Made by a program: the position numbers and the translations under genes. The notes beneath the pieces are model-generated. The model made no database searches. It saw only the letters and a list, made by a program, of their open reading frames with translations, and had not been told where the DNA came from. A stretch of DNA of 64,000 bases from Lepidostoma basale (Eukaryota; Arthropoda; Insecta; Trichoptera; Lepidostomatidae): contig JAHDVF020000010.1 in assembly GCA_022606425.2 (NCBI GenBank), positions 2,976,001 to 3,040,000 on the forward strand. The letters run 5' to 3'. Shown one piece after another: positions 10,591 through 21,989 of this stretch (position 1 is the stretch's first letter; the number at the start of each line of letters is the position of its first letter).

Positions 10591-11224
10591 TCATTGCAAA
10601 AAAAAACTTTGAACATTTGGGGCAAATGGTTCACAGATGCCAGTATCGAAAATCAAAGTATTTGTAGAAGCAACAATACCTATACCGGCATACCACCAGA
10701 CAGGTTAAACAGAATTGTACCCATCCGTCTTTGAGCCACCAAAGATTCTTTCATAAAAACCACCGCCCGATTATAAATACGTATATAAAAATAATAACGT
10801 AGCACGACCTGTATACAATAATGAAGCTAGTTATTTTATTAAATTGTCTGTCTCAAATTGACTTTCGAAATCGGTCGTTAGACAATGCGAACCTTTTTCT
10901 AGTCTGATATCGAAGCGCGGCGTCATCCGCATCATAATTCAGCCTAGTCCATAAACAGACTCAGCTAAACAAAAGAAAGTAACAATAACGCCTTGAAGAT
11001 GACACACTCGGAATATTTTTTTATTATAATACTCCTCGCGCCTGGTTTCAGGGGTCAGAAACCAATTCCTAATTTTTTTTTAAGCACTATTATTATTCAG
11101 AAAAGTTATATATACTTGTATACTAAAATTATAAAGCGAATCGGGTTAACTTACTAAAGCTGAATAATAATAATAAAAATTGTATTTTTTTATGGTTATT
11201 TTTTAATTAAAAAAATAATACTCC

Positions 11225-11425
11225 AATTTATTACATGGTCTTTCAATACGCACGCTCCATTTTTAATCGCTCGTGCAGAATGTCCATCGTGGCGTGCGCT
11301 GTGTGCTACGTAGCGCCGTCCTATTGGAACCATATAATGTCGGTATCCATATCATCCAGTTTAAGCCACAAGAGTTTCAAATTAATGCATTAAACGACGT
11401 ATTGTGGACTCTGCAGGACGGCCAT
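11225..11425 (-). pseudogene. Tc1/mariner-like transposase remnant (middle part)
   Basis: The minus strand reads LDDMDTDIIWFQ, stop, DGAT, stop, HTAHATMDILHERL. The expected family block is WFQQDGATxHTA with the second catalytic Asp. The two amber codons fall within this block, one replacing a Gln codon. Downstream 11480-11703 may be the rest of the element: it ends in 'cgctcttaatgaaaaacc', which looks like a terminal-repeat end. Confidence 0.7.
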
Positions 11426-11737
11426 GAATACCATGAATTAGCGAACAGAGCACTGATTTTGATAATAAATTTTAATAATTTTAATTTCGGTTGTTGAAGC
11501 GTGTAGCGTTCCATCGTGAAATGTCAAGACTAAATAAGTATTAAGCACCACCTGTAGCAAAGCCATGGTGGCCATTTGGTCAAAATTATATTTCATAAAT
11601 ATTGTCATTGAATGTCCTTTAAAATAAATTAAAAATTGTGGCAATATCACTTAGACAGGTTGTTTGATTTTCTTTCAAAGTTCAAGCGCTCTTAATGAAA
11701 AACCTAATGATTATAATGAAAGTCAGTAGACCAAGAA

Positions 11738-11835
11738 GAAGATGGGCGGACATGAAAGATCTGGAGAATGGAGAGAGATGGTCAGGGACAGGAGCCAGTG
11801 GGGGACTATTGTGTAGGAGGCCAAGTCTCACATAT
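11738..11835 (+). mobile_element. LINE 3' tail fragment
   Basis: Reads PRRRWADMKDLENGERW. An R-P-R-x-R-W...D motif is typical of the last residues of LINE ORF2 proteins. Short and low-information. Confidence 0.4.
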
Positions 11836-12330
11836 TCAGGAATTAAAAGTGAAACAGTAACTATCAAATGGGCAAACCAAACAATTTTAACCACTAAAAC
11901 GTATTTTTTCCCTATAACTTGATATTCATTCGCTTGAGATGTGTTCTAATACTGAATCAATTTCAAATTTCCAATAAATTTTGGTTATAAAGTGTGATCA
12001 TTGATTATTATAAATACCAAAATGATTTGTTCGTATGCTTGATTGAAAAAGGTGTAAAACCACCTCTGATTTTGTCTTAGACTAATAAGCCTGTGCACAA
12101 ATACATTCAATAGCTGAATTCACATTTGAAGCGTGGTAACATACATTACTTTATATCAAACGGCAGTTCGGATGTGCACAATCACAAGAGTTCCTAACAG
12201 GCCTATTGAAAAGTAGAGTCTTCCTACGCAAAGTAATAGATAACTGTCAAAACTCGCAGGAGGAATGAGAAAGTCAGGAAATGTTGGTGTGCCAAAAACA
12301 CTATACGAGTATAACAATTACGTGTTTTTA

Positions 12331-12435
12331 TTATCCTAGTATTATATCCTATCCTAGTATTATATCCTATCCTATTATATCCTATTTATTATCCTAGTAT
12401 TATATCCTAGTATTATATCCTAGTATTATATATCA
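12331..12435 (+). repeat. Minisatellite, TATCCTAGTATTA-type units
   Basis: About seven degenerate units of 13-18 bases built from TATCC, TAGTAT and TATATCC. Confidence 0.7.
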
Positions 12436-12654
12436 TTATGCCAGTGATTGATTCCAAAGCGATATAATCAAAATTAATTGTATAATAAAAGTTAAATTAT
12501 TGACTAAAGTGATCTGCTCACATATTTTTGAATATCTGTATATACAAATTACGACAAATCGCAAGCTGGGCGAAAAGATTAGAACACAATGTGTTGGATT
12601 GGAAGGATGAAGGCATAATATAAGGAGTTAACGCATCACGAAAGAATCTAACTA

Positions 12655-12940
12655 AACAACACGCCGTTTCTCCGGAAGGGTAGGCAGAGAGGATGGACCG
12701 TCACGCTGTTCAATCCTGGCATAACTCTCGCGCCTCTTCTACATTCACAAATGGTGACATGCACGCTCGTCGATTGTTCCTACTTCGAATATGGCGGCCT
12801 TTCAGTAATTGAATAATTTGGTCATGCCATGTCTCCCTTGGCCTTCCTCGACTTCTTTTTCCATTCACACTACATCTGTAAACCTTCTTAACCATTCTTC
12901 CATCATCCATTCCTTCCATATGTTTAAACTATCTTAGTCA
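12655..12940 (-). mobile_element. LINE-B 3' end copy
   Basis: The minus strand reads MVKKVYRCSVNGKRSRGRPR, TWHDQIIQLLKGRHIRSR, NNRRACM and VEEARELCQD, then the 'ggcgt' 3' terminus. LINE-B has an RTE-like C-terminal tail and (GTTA)n 3' ends and is the most numerous LINE in this window. Confidence 0.75.
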
Positions 12941-13237
12941 TCATCAACATCATCAGCCTTTAGTCGTCCTGTGCTGAACACAGGCCTCCCTTCCCGACTT
13001 CCACATCTCTCTATCTCTCGCCGATCTGTGCCATTGACCTCCTGCCACTCTCTTGATGTCATCAGACCATCTGGCTTGTGGTCTGCCAGGATTTCTATGG
13101 CCGGTTCTCGGTCGCCACTCTAGGGTGCGTCTGGTCCACCGATTATCCGTTGTCCTCGCTATATGGCCGACCCAATTCCACTTCGACGAAGCTATTTTGC
13201 ACGCTACGTCTGCAACCATCTTAGCAACCATTTGTTA
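12941..13237 (-). mobile_element. LINE-H 3' end copy
   Basis: The minus strand reads KMVADVACKIASSKWNWVGH, IARTTDNRWTRRTLEWRPR, PGRPQARWSDDIKRVAGGQW and SARDREMWKSGREACVQH. Open for 92 codons. This C-terminus is that of a widespread RTE-like lineage. It sits directly between two LINE-B pieces, so it may have been inserted into them. Confidence 0.75.
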
Positions 13238-13548
13238 ATTTTATTTAGGACGTATTCATCCGCCTTATATTCTTTTCTGACTTCACCATTAATATATTCT
13301 ATGATATATTGTTTTTCCGAATATTATTTTTAATGCGAATATATATCCTACTTTCATCCTTATTCCGCCAACTCCAAGCTTCACTTCCATATATAATGGT
13401 CGGTACTAGAACTCCATTGTGCTCTGCCATCTTTGCTTCAGTCGATATATTTCTATTTGCGGTAATGACTTTGATTGCACCGTTTATTTTGTGTCCAGCT
13501 CCAACTCTTCTTTCAATACCTTTATCCATTTTTTCCAAATAAATAAAT
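13238..13548 (-). mobile_element. LINE-B coding fragment
   Basis: The minus strand reads DKGIERRVGAGHKINGAIKV, ISTEAKMAEHNGVLVPTI and YGSEAWSWRNKDESR, then becomes AT-rich and degenerate. It corresponds to a more upstream part of LINE-B than 12655-12940, consistent with one element split by LINE-H. Confidence 0.65.
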
Positions 13549-13609
13549 TTAAAACGAAAGCAGCTATCGAACATAAAAAGTTATACAATTGTTATTTGAT
13601 TTGTTGGAG

Positions 13610-13750
13610 GATGAGGTGCAGAAGGACGCTGCACAACTACTGCAAATGAGAGACTGGAAGGCTGCAGCAGGTGAGAGAAGGACTTGGAGCCGAGGAATGA
13701 TGGAGACCATGGCTCGATATGAGCTGTAGAGCCATCGAAGAATCGAATCG
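13610..13750 (+). mobile_element. LINE-I 3' end fragment
   Basis: 'gacatggctcgatatgagctgtagagccatcgaagaa'-like sequence matches the 3' ends at 31700-32185 and 49370-49745. No frame. Confidence 0.55.
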
Positions 13751-13912
13751 AATATTTGATTTATTAATAAGCCTCATTTAAACATATTTTGATAACTTTT
13801 TAAAAAAGTATCCTACATACTATAAACCTTAAGGTTTGACACATTACGCTGAATAATAATAAATAAACATTACATTAATAAAGAAATTCTGCTTTATGCT
13901 TACATCTTGTCT

Positions 13913-14155
13913 CAATAGATGGCGCTAGTGTAGATTGAACTAAAATATGTGAAATGTTTCTCAACATGGTGGCATATATATATATACAAGTTTCAAATAA
14001 TTGTCAGAAGTGGTGTTCGTAGAAGGGCGTAATGGGGAATGTTGTATTACATAAAGCGATCGCTTAACCCAACCAGGTTATAAGTCCTGTAAACGCCTCG
14101 ACCACCATATTCTGTTTCCAAATAATTTACATCTTCGTCTCTATTGACATACAAT
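13913..14155 (-). repeat. Interspersed repeat family K, copy 2
   Basis: Reverse orientation to copy 1, from 'agatggcgctagtgtagat' to 'catcttcgtctctattga'. Its central tract is (TA)7, the site expanded in copy 3. Confidence 0.65.
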
Positions 14156-14624
14156 TAATTCTTAATAAATAAATCATAATGTACGAGTATTTATTGGATT
14201 TGTTTGCATGTTTAATAATATAGATTATGAAAGTGTTAATACCGGGCTAAGAATAAAAGTGTTAATACCAGTAATAAATATAAAATAATAATAAAAGTTA
14301 TTATATAATGGTAATATTAAAAATAATAATTTTGAATGTGGTGAATCCTTTGAGCCATAACTACAGATCGGTGATTTGTATCTAATACAAGTTAAAGCAG
14401 CGTTTAGCCTGTGATTAAAATTTTCATTATTCACATAACTTCTGAGTGTCTCATTAATGCAATTTTGACACAAAATTCTCATAAATCAATTTATTAAGTA
14501 ATTTTAATACATCCCAATTGGGGTAACCCGTTCTAGGGAGGCAATTTTTTCAATGATGTAAAAAGTTATTCTTATAAACTGTTAAATTATACAGCTCTGT
14601 TTTAATGTATCACAATTTAATTTT

Positions 14625-14700
14625 TCGCGACAGCTGTTTCGTCAACCTATGTCGACATCATCAGGTTTTTCAATTACATTGACATAATTGTTACACAAAA
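14625..14700 (-). repeat. Hammerhead-like repeat (family HH3)
   Basis: On the minus strand 14664-14629 reads CTGATGA, one T, the 6-bp stem GTCGAC/GTTGAC with loop ATAG, GAAAC, AGCT, GTC. A second copy is at 40505-40471 with a longer stem. The flank 'aaaacaatgga/cactatgatac' element seen at 14945, 20315, 34975 and 40365 accompanies these repeats. Confidence 0.6.
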
Positions 14701-14769
14701 TAAAAATAAAATAAAATTGTGATACATAAAAACAGAGTTGTATTATTAAACAGTTTATTATGTTGAACT

Positions 14770-14925
14770 CTAGGGGACGCCCACGCCGAGAGTACCTGGA
14801 GGACCTGTTGGTGGACGTGCGCTGCTCATCATATGCAGATTTCAAAAGAGCCGCACAAGACAGGGAAGAATGGAAGAGAAGAATAGAGGAAATTGCTGCA
14901 AACCAATCCCAGGATTGAAACCAGA
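14770..14925 (+). mobile_element. LINE-J 3' end fragment
   Basis: Reads RGRPRREYLEDLLVDVRCSS, YADFKRAAQDREEWKRRIEE, then a stop. This is a typical R-G-R-P...AxDRxxWR tail of a non-LTR ORF2. Confidence 0.65.
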
Positions 14926-15763
14926 GAAGAATGTTGAAGTATCATAGTGTTTCATCCAAAACAATGGACTAATTCTTGCCATTGATAAACACTCTTCAGG
15001 TGAAACTTAGTCCAAACTATAATATTATGTTGTATAAATCAGTCAATTTATTGTGGCTTGTACAAAGTTGAAGATAAAAATCCTATATATGAAGATAGGG
15101 ATCATTTTACTGTGGTTTTATGATATTATAATACTAATACATGTACCATGACAATTGATAATGCCTTAAAAAGGCAAAATACGGCATAAATCATAATCTC
15201 TTATAATTAAATAATATAATTTACATAATAAGAAAAAAATCTATTTTATTATTTCATAGTTATAGTGTGTTAAATATGTGCGCCACTGCTAAATATTTTA
15301 ATAATTATGTACAATAAAATACAGGTGAACAATATGGATAATTCAATGTGCATTTTTCTAATAAGTTATATATAAAATACGATAAAAAATTATTCAAATC
15401 ATGCACCCAATATATAAAAATTACAATATTTTACATTGATCTGTGGACTGTTTTTCCATTTACATACTGTGAAACTTTGTGATTTCTAATTAATGTTATC
15501 ACCACACGTGGTAAGAGTGTGTTATTAAATAAATATAGGATTTGTTTCTCGGTTGATAACACTTTCACAATTATTGCATTGAAAATCTGGTATTTAAATT
15601 AAACCTTTAGTATGATACCAAATAATTTAAAGCAACTTCGGTCGTAATAACTTCTTATCAAAAATAAATAATCCACTAGATAAAAAAATATAATGTTATG
15701 CTTGTGGTATGTTTGCCACCAAGAGAATCGTTACGTTAACTTAAAGAATCATACCGTTTTAAC

Positions 15764-15924
15764 TAACTAACTAACTAACCATCACGCCATCGCAGGCTGA
15801 AGGACTACTCACGTGGTAGGCTGAAGGACTACCACACTTTCGTTTCCTGACATACTTATTTCGCTTCTTCAACATTCATACTCGTACATCATGTCATGCG
15901 TGCAAATCGACTTTTATTATTTTG
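15764..15924 (-). mobile_element. LINE-B 3' end, split by SINE-1
   Basis: (GTTA)n tail and degenerate LINE-B 3' sequence; the upstream part resumes at 16142 after the SINE. Confidence 0.55.
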
Positions 15925-16141
15925 TTGAATCGCTCTTTACATCACGACAGCATGAGCCAAATCGATGTAAAGGATATTATAGCTAACATAGTGATTCTCG
16001 TGACATGTGATAGGTAGGTAAACTATCGCCATTTTATTGTCACATGAATCCTACACCAGACCACACTGCCCTCGCCGGGAATCGAACCCGGAACCTTCGG
16101 GGTGGCAGTCAATGCACTTACCACTCGTCCACGAAGGTCGT
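15925..16141 (-). mobile_element. SINE-1 copy inserted in LINE-B
   Basis: Near full length on the minus strand: head GACCTTCGTGG, box B GGTTCGATTCC, body 'cacatgtgacaataaaatgg'-like, and tail 'gcgattcaacaaaataa'. LINE-B sequence on both sides shows insertion into that element. Confidence 0.75.
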
Positions 16142-16500
16142 CATTTCTCCGATTTCTCACGTGGCCGACATTCAATATTTGATTTATTCGATCGTGCCAT
16201 ATTGTCCTTGTTCTTCCTCTATTTAAAGTTCCATTTACATTCTTCTTCTTCTTCTTTACCATCACGCCGTCTACTTGAAAGGGTAGGCAGAAAGAATGGA
16301 CTGTCACACTTTAACCGACGCGGCACTCCATCCTTCTCTTTTCGCCCCGCGGGAGACGCGGTGTGATGGGTTGCGAACCTCATCGCCACCAATAGGCATC
16401 TCCCGCGCACACTTCGATCGATCCATTCGATCCATATACATCTTTAACATATACTATTTTACCATTCTTTCTTTATTTATTCATTCCATGTGACCAAACC
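16142..16500 (-). mobile_element. LINE-B continuation and chimeric SINE-2
   Basis: 16142-16255 is LINE-B sequence. 16256-16410 is a separate unit: a GC-rich head ('gagatgcctattggtgg', 'cccatcacaccgcg', 'cgaaaagagaagg') fused to the LINE-B 3' tail. The same chimera is at 30255-30436, with partial copies at 26410-26480 and 51718-51833. 16425-16500 is again LINE-B-like. Confidence 0.6.
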
Positions 16501-17063
16501 ATTTACCATTTTAATTATTGAAATAGAATATTTTAATGCACGATTTGAAATTACACATAAAAGTAGATAAGAGGCGAAACAGTAGTAATATTGAAAGTGT
16601 TAAAAAATTAATATGATTAAAATTATAACTAAAAAATATTCCCTTCGTATTTCTACATCTTTTGCTATAAAAAAAACACAAGTGCGATTACATGTTGTCA
16701 TGGTTGCTAGTATTTTGATCGTTTCTTTATATTGATTTATCGTTCTGATAATGTATTAATTTTTTTTAGTGTGGTGACAACATGAAATTACATTTTTTTT
16801 TTACTAAATCGTTGAATGACTTCTAACAATTTTTCTCCCCTTCTTTTCCATGTTCATCCCCAATTTAACATAAATATTTCATGTATTGATTTACGTACGT
16901 TTGTAACATATGTGTTTACCTATAATTTAGCTATCCATTATCCAAAATTAGTTAAAGATTATATTAAAACCAATCCTAGAAGTTTCTCAGTATGACGATG
17001 AACCACAGTTATATTGTACATACATTATTATAGCCCGTTTCATAGATACATTTGTTTACCTAC

Positions 17064-17341
17064 CGTTGGGCGGGGGTAGAGTATTCCTGAAGTTCGGGTG
17101 GTTCGGGAACCGTTCCTGGAAGGGCGGGGAGGGGAAGTAGCTCTGGTCCTGCGAGGGCGGGGGCGGGGGCGGAGGCTGCTGGCCCACCAGGCTGATGTGC
17201 TGCACGCCACGAAGGGAGTTGGGCCCGTAGCCGTAGGGCCCTTGCGCTGGCCGCGTGGCTCCAAATTCGTCTCTCGTCTCGTCGGTCAAAACCGTGGACA
17301 GGTCGAACTGTTTCTTGTCCACGAGATGGCGGATCAAATCT
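17064..17341 (-). CDS. spz-like: Spätzle-family gene, exon 3 (conserved prodomain helix plus Pro-rich linker)
   Basis: A 278-bp exon with acceptor TTCTTTCAG and donor GTAGGT at 17063. An alternative donor four bases on (GTAAAC) would break phase with exon 4. It encodes residues 72-163 plus one base. The N-terminal part, DLIRHLVDKKQFDLSTVL followed by TDETRDEF, matches the Spätzle prodomain pattern in which a YP motif is followed by an amphipathic segment, hydrophobics and D-E-T. After that comes a low-complexity linker with a run of seven prolines at about 127-133 and many Pro, Gln, Phe and Asn. The exon lies about 22.5 kb downstream of exon 2 and 16.2 kb upstream of exon 4 in transcription order. 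The proline run would favour expansion or contraction between alleles. Confidence 0.82.
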
Positions 17342-17484
17342 CTGAAAGAATAAAAATACTTCATGATAATACCAAAATACATACCAATAATACAAAAATC
17401 CATATTTAATAATTAATACGAATAAAAATATTGGTTTCATAGAAGAGTTATTATAATTTATGAGAATGTTTAGCATTTCTAAGG

Positions 17485-17512
17485 TGTTTGAAAATGCCAT
17501 AGAAAGGCGAAT
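17485..17512 (+). repeat. Degenerate hammerhead-like motif (FB type)
   Basis: TGAAAATGCC, a short loop, AAGGCGAA and the following 'aattataataaaac' match the right arm of the FB foldback family. Confidence 0.45.
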
Positions 17513-17544
17513 CATTCACATAAATTATAATAAAACTTGACATA

Positions 17545-17775
17545 CCACATTCATATTACTTAGTGCCATAGCAGATAAAGACAGGACGAATGGCGAGCTT
17601 CCAGCGCCATAAAACTGGAAACACCCAGCTAAAGGAAGGTAACCCCGACAGAAAATCCTCCAGAGAAGGCAAGGGGATACCACTCTGGATATTTTTCCCC
17701 AGGTCATCACTATGACAAGGGTGATAGTCAACGTTAGGAAGACCTGACAGGACACAGAAAGAAGAAGAAAAAATA
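17545..17775 (+). mobile_element. LINE-P 3' end fragment
   Basis: Shares 'gtgatagtcaacgt', 'aggtcatcactatga' and the AGAAGAAG tail with the minus-strand copy at 31450-31640. No frame. Confidence 0.5.
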
Positions 17776-17899
17776 TATACAAGCCACCTGTTGTATACAT
17801 ATGGTAAAGGGACTTCCATAAGGACTGGTCGATGTTGAAATGAAATAAAACAAGATGTGTATAAGGTATTGACGAAATTCTTTTTTTATTTTAAAGGCC

Positions 17900-18600
17900 A
17901 ATGGCTGATTGTTTTTTTTTTTTTTTTTTTTTTTATTTAATTTTTTTTTTTAAAAACCCAATTGGGTTATATGGTTACATTTCTAGATCCTACGACTAAT
18001 TATGTACTGCTTCAGACACTTCTTATATTGAGTTGTAGTGAGATTCCTTGTGTCTTTAGGTAGTTCATTGTAAAGTTTCAGTCCATTGTTCAATATCCTT
18101 GATTGTCCTGTCTTAGTTCGTGCAATCGGTAAGTGATATCTGTCACAATTCCTGGTCCAGTGTCTGTGTATGTCTGAATTTTTAGTTAATTTGTAGGTGC
18201 TGTCTGTTGGCTTTTCCATGGTCACTCTGTGTACAATTTTTAAGGTCTCATATTTGGTCAGGTCTGATATGTCCATTTGTTTAGTTTGTCTGTAAACTTG
18301 TATGGTTGGGGTATGGTAGTCAATGTTATATGCTAGTTTTATTATTTTATTTTGTTGTCTTTGGAGTCTGGAGATGTCCTTTTGGTTTCCTGTCCCCCAG
18401 AAGGGAATCATATATGTCAGTCGGCTTTTTACATACGCTTCGTACATCATAACTTTTTCCCTTCTTGGTATGTAATTCTGTATTTTGTAGAAGAGGGAGT
18501 ATAGTAACAGTCGTCTCGAATTTAACCACCAAACGTTGGGGAGTCGACTTCGAAGGGCCACCGCGTCTGCCGTTAAAAGGGCGTAACGTTTGCACTAATG
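17900..18600 (-). mobile_element. Non-LTR retrotransposon ORF2 C-terminus with polyA tail
   Basis: An open frame of 192 codons (18561-17983) reads RSRLPNVWWLNSRRLLLYSL, NYIPRREKVMMYEAYVKSRL, FWGTGNQKDISRLQRQQNKI and NNGLKLYNELPKDTRNL, matching the domain after the RT palm in jockey-like elements. The 3' side is a long poly-T run on the plus strand (about 17912-17952), i.e. a polyA tail. The 5' end is truncated near 18600. It has no stops, so it is relatively young. Confidence 0.75.
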
Positions 18601-18794
18601 AACACTCATTTTGATAATAAAGTAAAGTTTTTTCATTTGGACGTGCTGCTCAATCATGTAACGTGTCATGGTGATTTGGTATCAGTGACTAAATAAAAAA
18701 CAATAGATTGGACAGACGCCGAAAAAACAACTTGGCCGCCACAGCCTGCCAACATCAACCCGTCCTTGTTGGATGACCCTTTATATAGAGAGCG

Positions 18795-19030
18795 ATGCTC
18801 GCGAAAGGCGCCGTTCGCCTATAACAGTTTCGGGTAAGCGGTGGGAATCCTCTATGTTGTATATATAAGGTTCCCACCACCACCCGAGACTGTTATAGGA
18901 CGCAGCGACGCCCTTTCGTCAGTCTCGCTGCACTATCTAGGCCTGTTCCTTGTCCATCTGGGACTTACGTTAATTTAATTTAGCCTTTTCTTGTCATCAA
19001 TCAAAAGGGTGACAGACCACATTTAATCTA
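18795..19030 (-). mobile_element. Retroposed family T, copy 2, with inverted duplication
   Basis: 18868-19030 is a family T copy. 18801-18850 is an imperfect inverted copy of its first about 50 bases (for example 'cctataacagtttcggg' against 'cccgagactgttatagg'), giving a potential hairpin with a loop of about 17 bases. Confidence 0.55.
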
Positions 19031-20430
19031 TTCTTTTAACCTTATACTCGTATATCTCCCGCGCGGCCTCACATCTCTTTATTATGAAATAAAATTAGAA
19101 GTAAATATTATATAAAGCACACCTTAAATTAGTAAAAAAAAAACACATTAAAATTATATAAAACACACATTAATTCACAATACACAATAGGACAAATATA
19201 TAACAAACTAAATTTTAAAACAGGAAGAAGATGGTGTATGAGGGAGGCCCTCTATGCCTGCCTCTATGTTGTATACAAAAAATCTGAGGATAAACGATAA
19301 ATTGGTACACAAAAATAGAAGAATTTTCTAGGAATTTTGTCGTTCTTAACAAGTCTGCAGCCAGCGGTTTTATAACAATGCCCAAGTAGCCTTGATTTCA
19401 ATAATTCGGTAGTGAAATTTTGCTACTGTGTTGAATCGTTCGGAATGTCTTTGATCCCGTAGTGGAACAAATTATTTCATCCTTTGATTGTTAGTAGAAT
19501 TTATTTTAATTGGGAAACGTCTCGTTGCAACACAAAAAAAATAATCAATTTAAGTTATCTCGCTAGAATTGTAATCGACCAATTAATTAATCTTAACAGA
19601 ACTGGTCAAAATTTGAAGGTCACAATTTACTTGATTTTGGAACAAAATCAATAACTTCTCTTGGGGTTCTTTTTCGTGTTTCACTCATTTCATTCGATTG
19701 GTTTGTAGCTAAGTCTAATATATTTTGTTGGTTATTGAAGAATTCTTCGCCACTCTCCCCGGCACAACGCCCGCATTCTCTAGTTTGTAACACCGATTGC
19801 CCCGTAGTTCCCCTCCACACCATCCATCTACCTCACATTTGGTTTTCCCACACCTCACTTTTTTTCTGGTCATGTAATGAGAATATTCTACGGGATTCAG
19901 CTGTCCTGAAATGATGATGTCCAGCCATCTCTCCAACCTTTTGGCGGCGTTCCTGGTAATCTCTTGCTACTTGGGTTTTCATTACAAACACTTAATTAAA
20001 ATCGCAAACAGATTCACTGTCAATAACGTTCACACCACCTTGAAGAAATAAAAATCAAGGTATCAGATAGAAACAATACAAACTAAGAAAAAAAAAAACA
20101 TCAAAGACCCTGTATTTTTATAAGCTTCACTATGTTGGGCTCGTTATAAAGATCGTCCAGCGGTTATACCTCACTTACACTCCATCTTCACAAAGAGACC
20201 CAAAGATCCCAACGTACATATCATCTAAAAAATTAATAAGTTCTCAAAGAAACGTTTAGCATTGCTCGCTTTCATTTTGACTTCCGTCATCACTTATAAT
20301 TTAAATAATATTAGTCCATTGTTTTGGCCGAAACACTATGATACTTTTTCATTAAAAACTCTTATATTAAAAAACTTTGTTTCGTCATCAGGTGTTATAC
20401 TAATATATATCAACTGAGTTGATATATTAT

Positions 20431-20900
20431 TGTAATATGACTATTGGTCCCAACCCTAATGTATGGAAGCGAAGCATGGAACTGGCAGAAGAAGGATGAG
20501 AGCAGAATAAATGTGGTAGAGATGAGGTCCCTAAGATGTATGTGTGGTAGAACGATGTACGACAGAATCTCAAATGCTGATATTAGAAAAGAATGTCGAG
20601 CGAAAGAAGGTATTATGAACAAAATTATGAAAGCGCTTGGCTGGAGAAAGAATGGTTAAGAAAGTATACGTTAATGATGTAAATGGAGTACGAAGTCGAG
20701 TCAGACAGAGGAAAACATGGCATGACCAAATTAATAAAATTTTAAAGGTTGGTCATGTTAGAAGTCGGAAGAATCAACGTGCGTGTATGACTCGCTGTAT
20801 GAATTTGGAGGAAGCTAGAGAGGTGTGCCAGGATAAAATAGTGTGGCGGTCCATTCTCTCTGCCTACCCCTACGGGTAAACGGCGTGATGGTTTGTTGTT
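20431..20900 (+). mobile_element. LINE-B copy (plus arm of inverted pair)
   Basis: Reads GPNPNVWKRSMELAEEG in one frame and LMYGSEAWNWQKKDESRINV in the coding frame, then EMRSLRCMCGRTMYDRISNA, and after a frame change MVKKVYVNDVNGVRSRVRQR to REVCQDKIVWRSILSAYPYG. Ends in the LINE-B terminus. One frameshift near 20640. Confidence 0.75.
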
Positions 20901-20970
20901 GTTGTTGAATATTTAGAATTCAATCAAGGTGAATAAGTTTCAATTTGTTATTTTTTATGCTTTTTATAAA

Positions 20971-21465
20971 AAACCATCATCACGCCGTTTCCCCGCAGGG
21001 GTAGGCAGAGAGACTGGACCGCCACACTACTCTTTCCTGGCAAACCTCTCTAGCTTCCTCCACATTCATACGAGTCATACACGCACGTCGATTCCTACGA
21101 CTTCTAACATGACCAACCTTTAAAATTTGATTAATTTGGTCATGCCATGTTTTCCTCGGTCTGCCTCGACTTCGTACCCCATTTACATCATTAACGTATA
21201 CTTTCTTAACCATTATTTCTCCATCCATGCGTTCCATATGTCCGAACCAACGCAGCGATCCTTTCATAATTTGTTCATAATACCTTCTTCCGCTCTACTT
21301 TCCTTTCTTATATCAGCATTTGAGATTCTGTCGTATATCGTTCTATCACACATACGTCTTAGGGACCTCATCTCTACCGCATTTATTCTGCTCTCATCCT
21401 TCTTCTGCCAGTTCCATGCTTCGCTTCCATACACTAGGGTTGGGACCAGAACTCCATTGAAAACG
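20971..21465 (-). mobile_element. LINE-B copy (minus arm of inverted pair)
   Basis: The minus strand reads MKGSLRWFGHMERMDGEIMV, KKVYVNDVNGVRSRGRPRKT, VGHVRSRRNRRACMTR and AREVCQERVVWRSSLSAYP. Both arms have their upstream limit at nearly the same LINE-B position ('ggttgggac'). Confidence 0.75.
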
Positions 21466-21989
21466 GCCGGTTTTTATACATTTTAAATTATGTAATTTAA
21501 TACATATGATTATATCTAACAGGATATTAAATGTGTAATGTAGTGACCAGAGAAAAAATCAATCAAACTCTATTACAATCCACCTTCGCGTTGTCAAAAT
21601 ACAATATTGTTAACATGTTATGAAACATGATATACACAAAAAACTTTAAATTGATTGCATTGCAATGTTAAACAATGTTCCACTGATGAATCAATTCGCA
21701 GTAATGTATGTAGAGCCATTCCGTTTGAGATTAAGATCGGCCTCGAAGTGACGAATGTCTGAAATAGTATTGCAAGTGTAATATTCGTACCAGGAACTAG
21801 GAACCAGGAACTACGCAGCTGAATATATTACGACTAATAATGAAATCTTTCATACAGTTGCATTTATGTGGTCAATTATGCAATAGTAAATACTTGTTTG
21901 TGGACTATGGACGGAAGCCTTTCGTAGGCCTAAGACGCTGAAATATTATTCACTCTTTGATTGCACTGTATTAACCTCTTGAGTAAGAT

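Larger units (their letters stand above)
864..17063 (-). other. Intron 3 of the Spätzle-family gene (about 16.2 kb)
   Basis: Filled with LINE remnants, SINEs, transposase pseudogenes and hammerhead-like repeats listed separately. I recognise nothing in 1476-2090, 3165-3480, 4690-5555, 5756-6055, 6690-7210, 7660-7845, 8725-9060, 10595-11215, 11840-12325, 12440-12650, 13755-13910, 14160-14625, 14975-15145, 15190-15760 or 16505-17060. Confidence 0.7.

Noticed and set aside
19620..19936. Two overlapping minus-strand open frames with several Cys
   Set aside because: No family recognised and no splice or start support; left as unassigned sequence.
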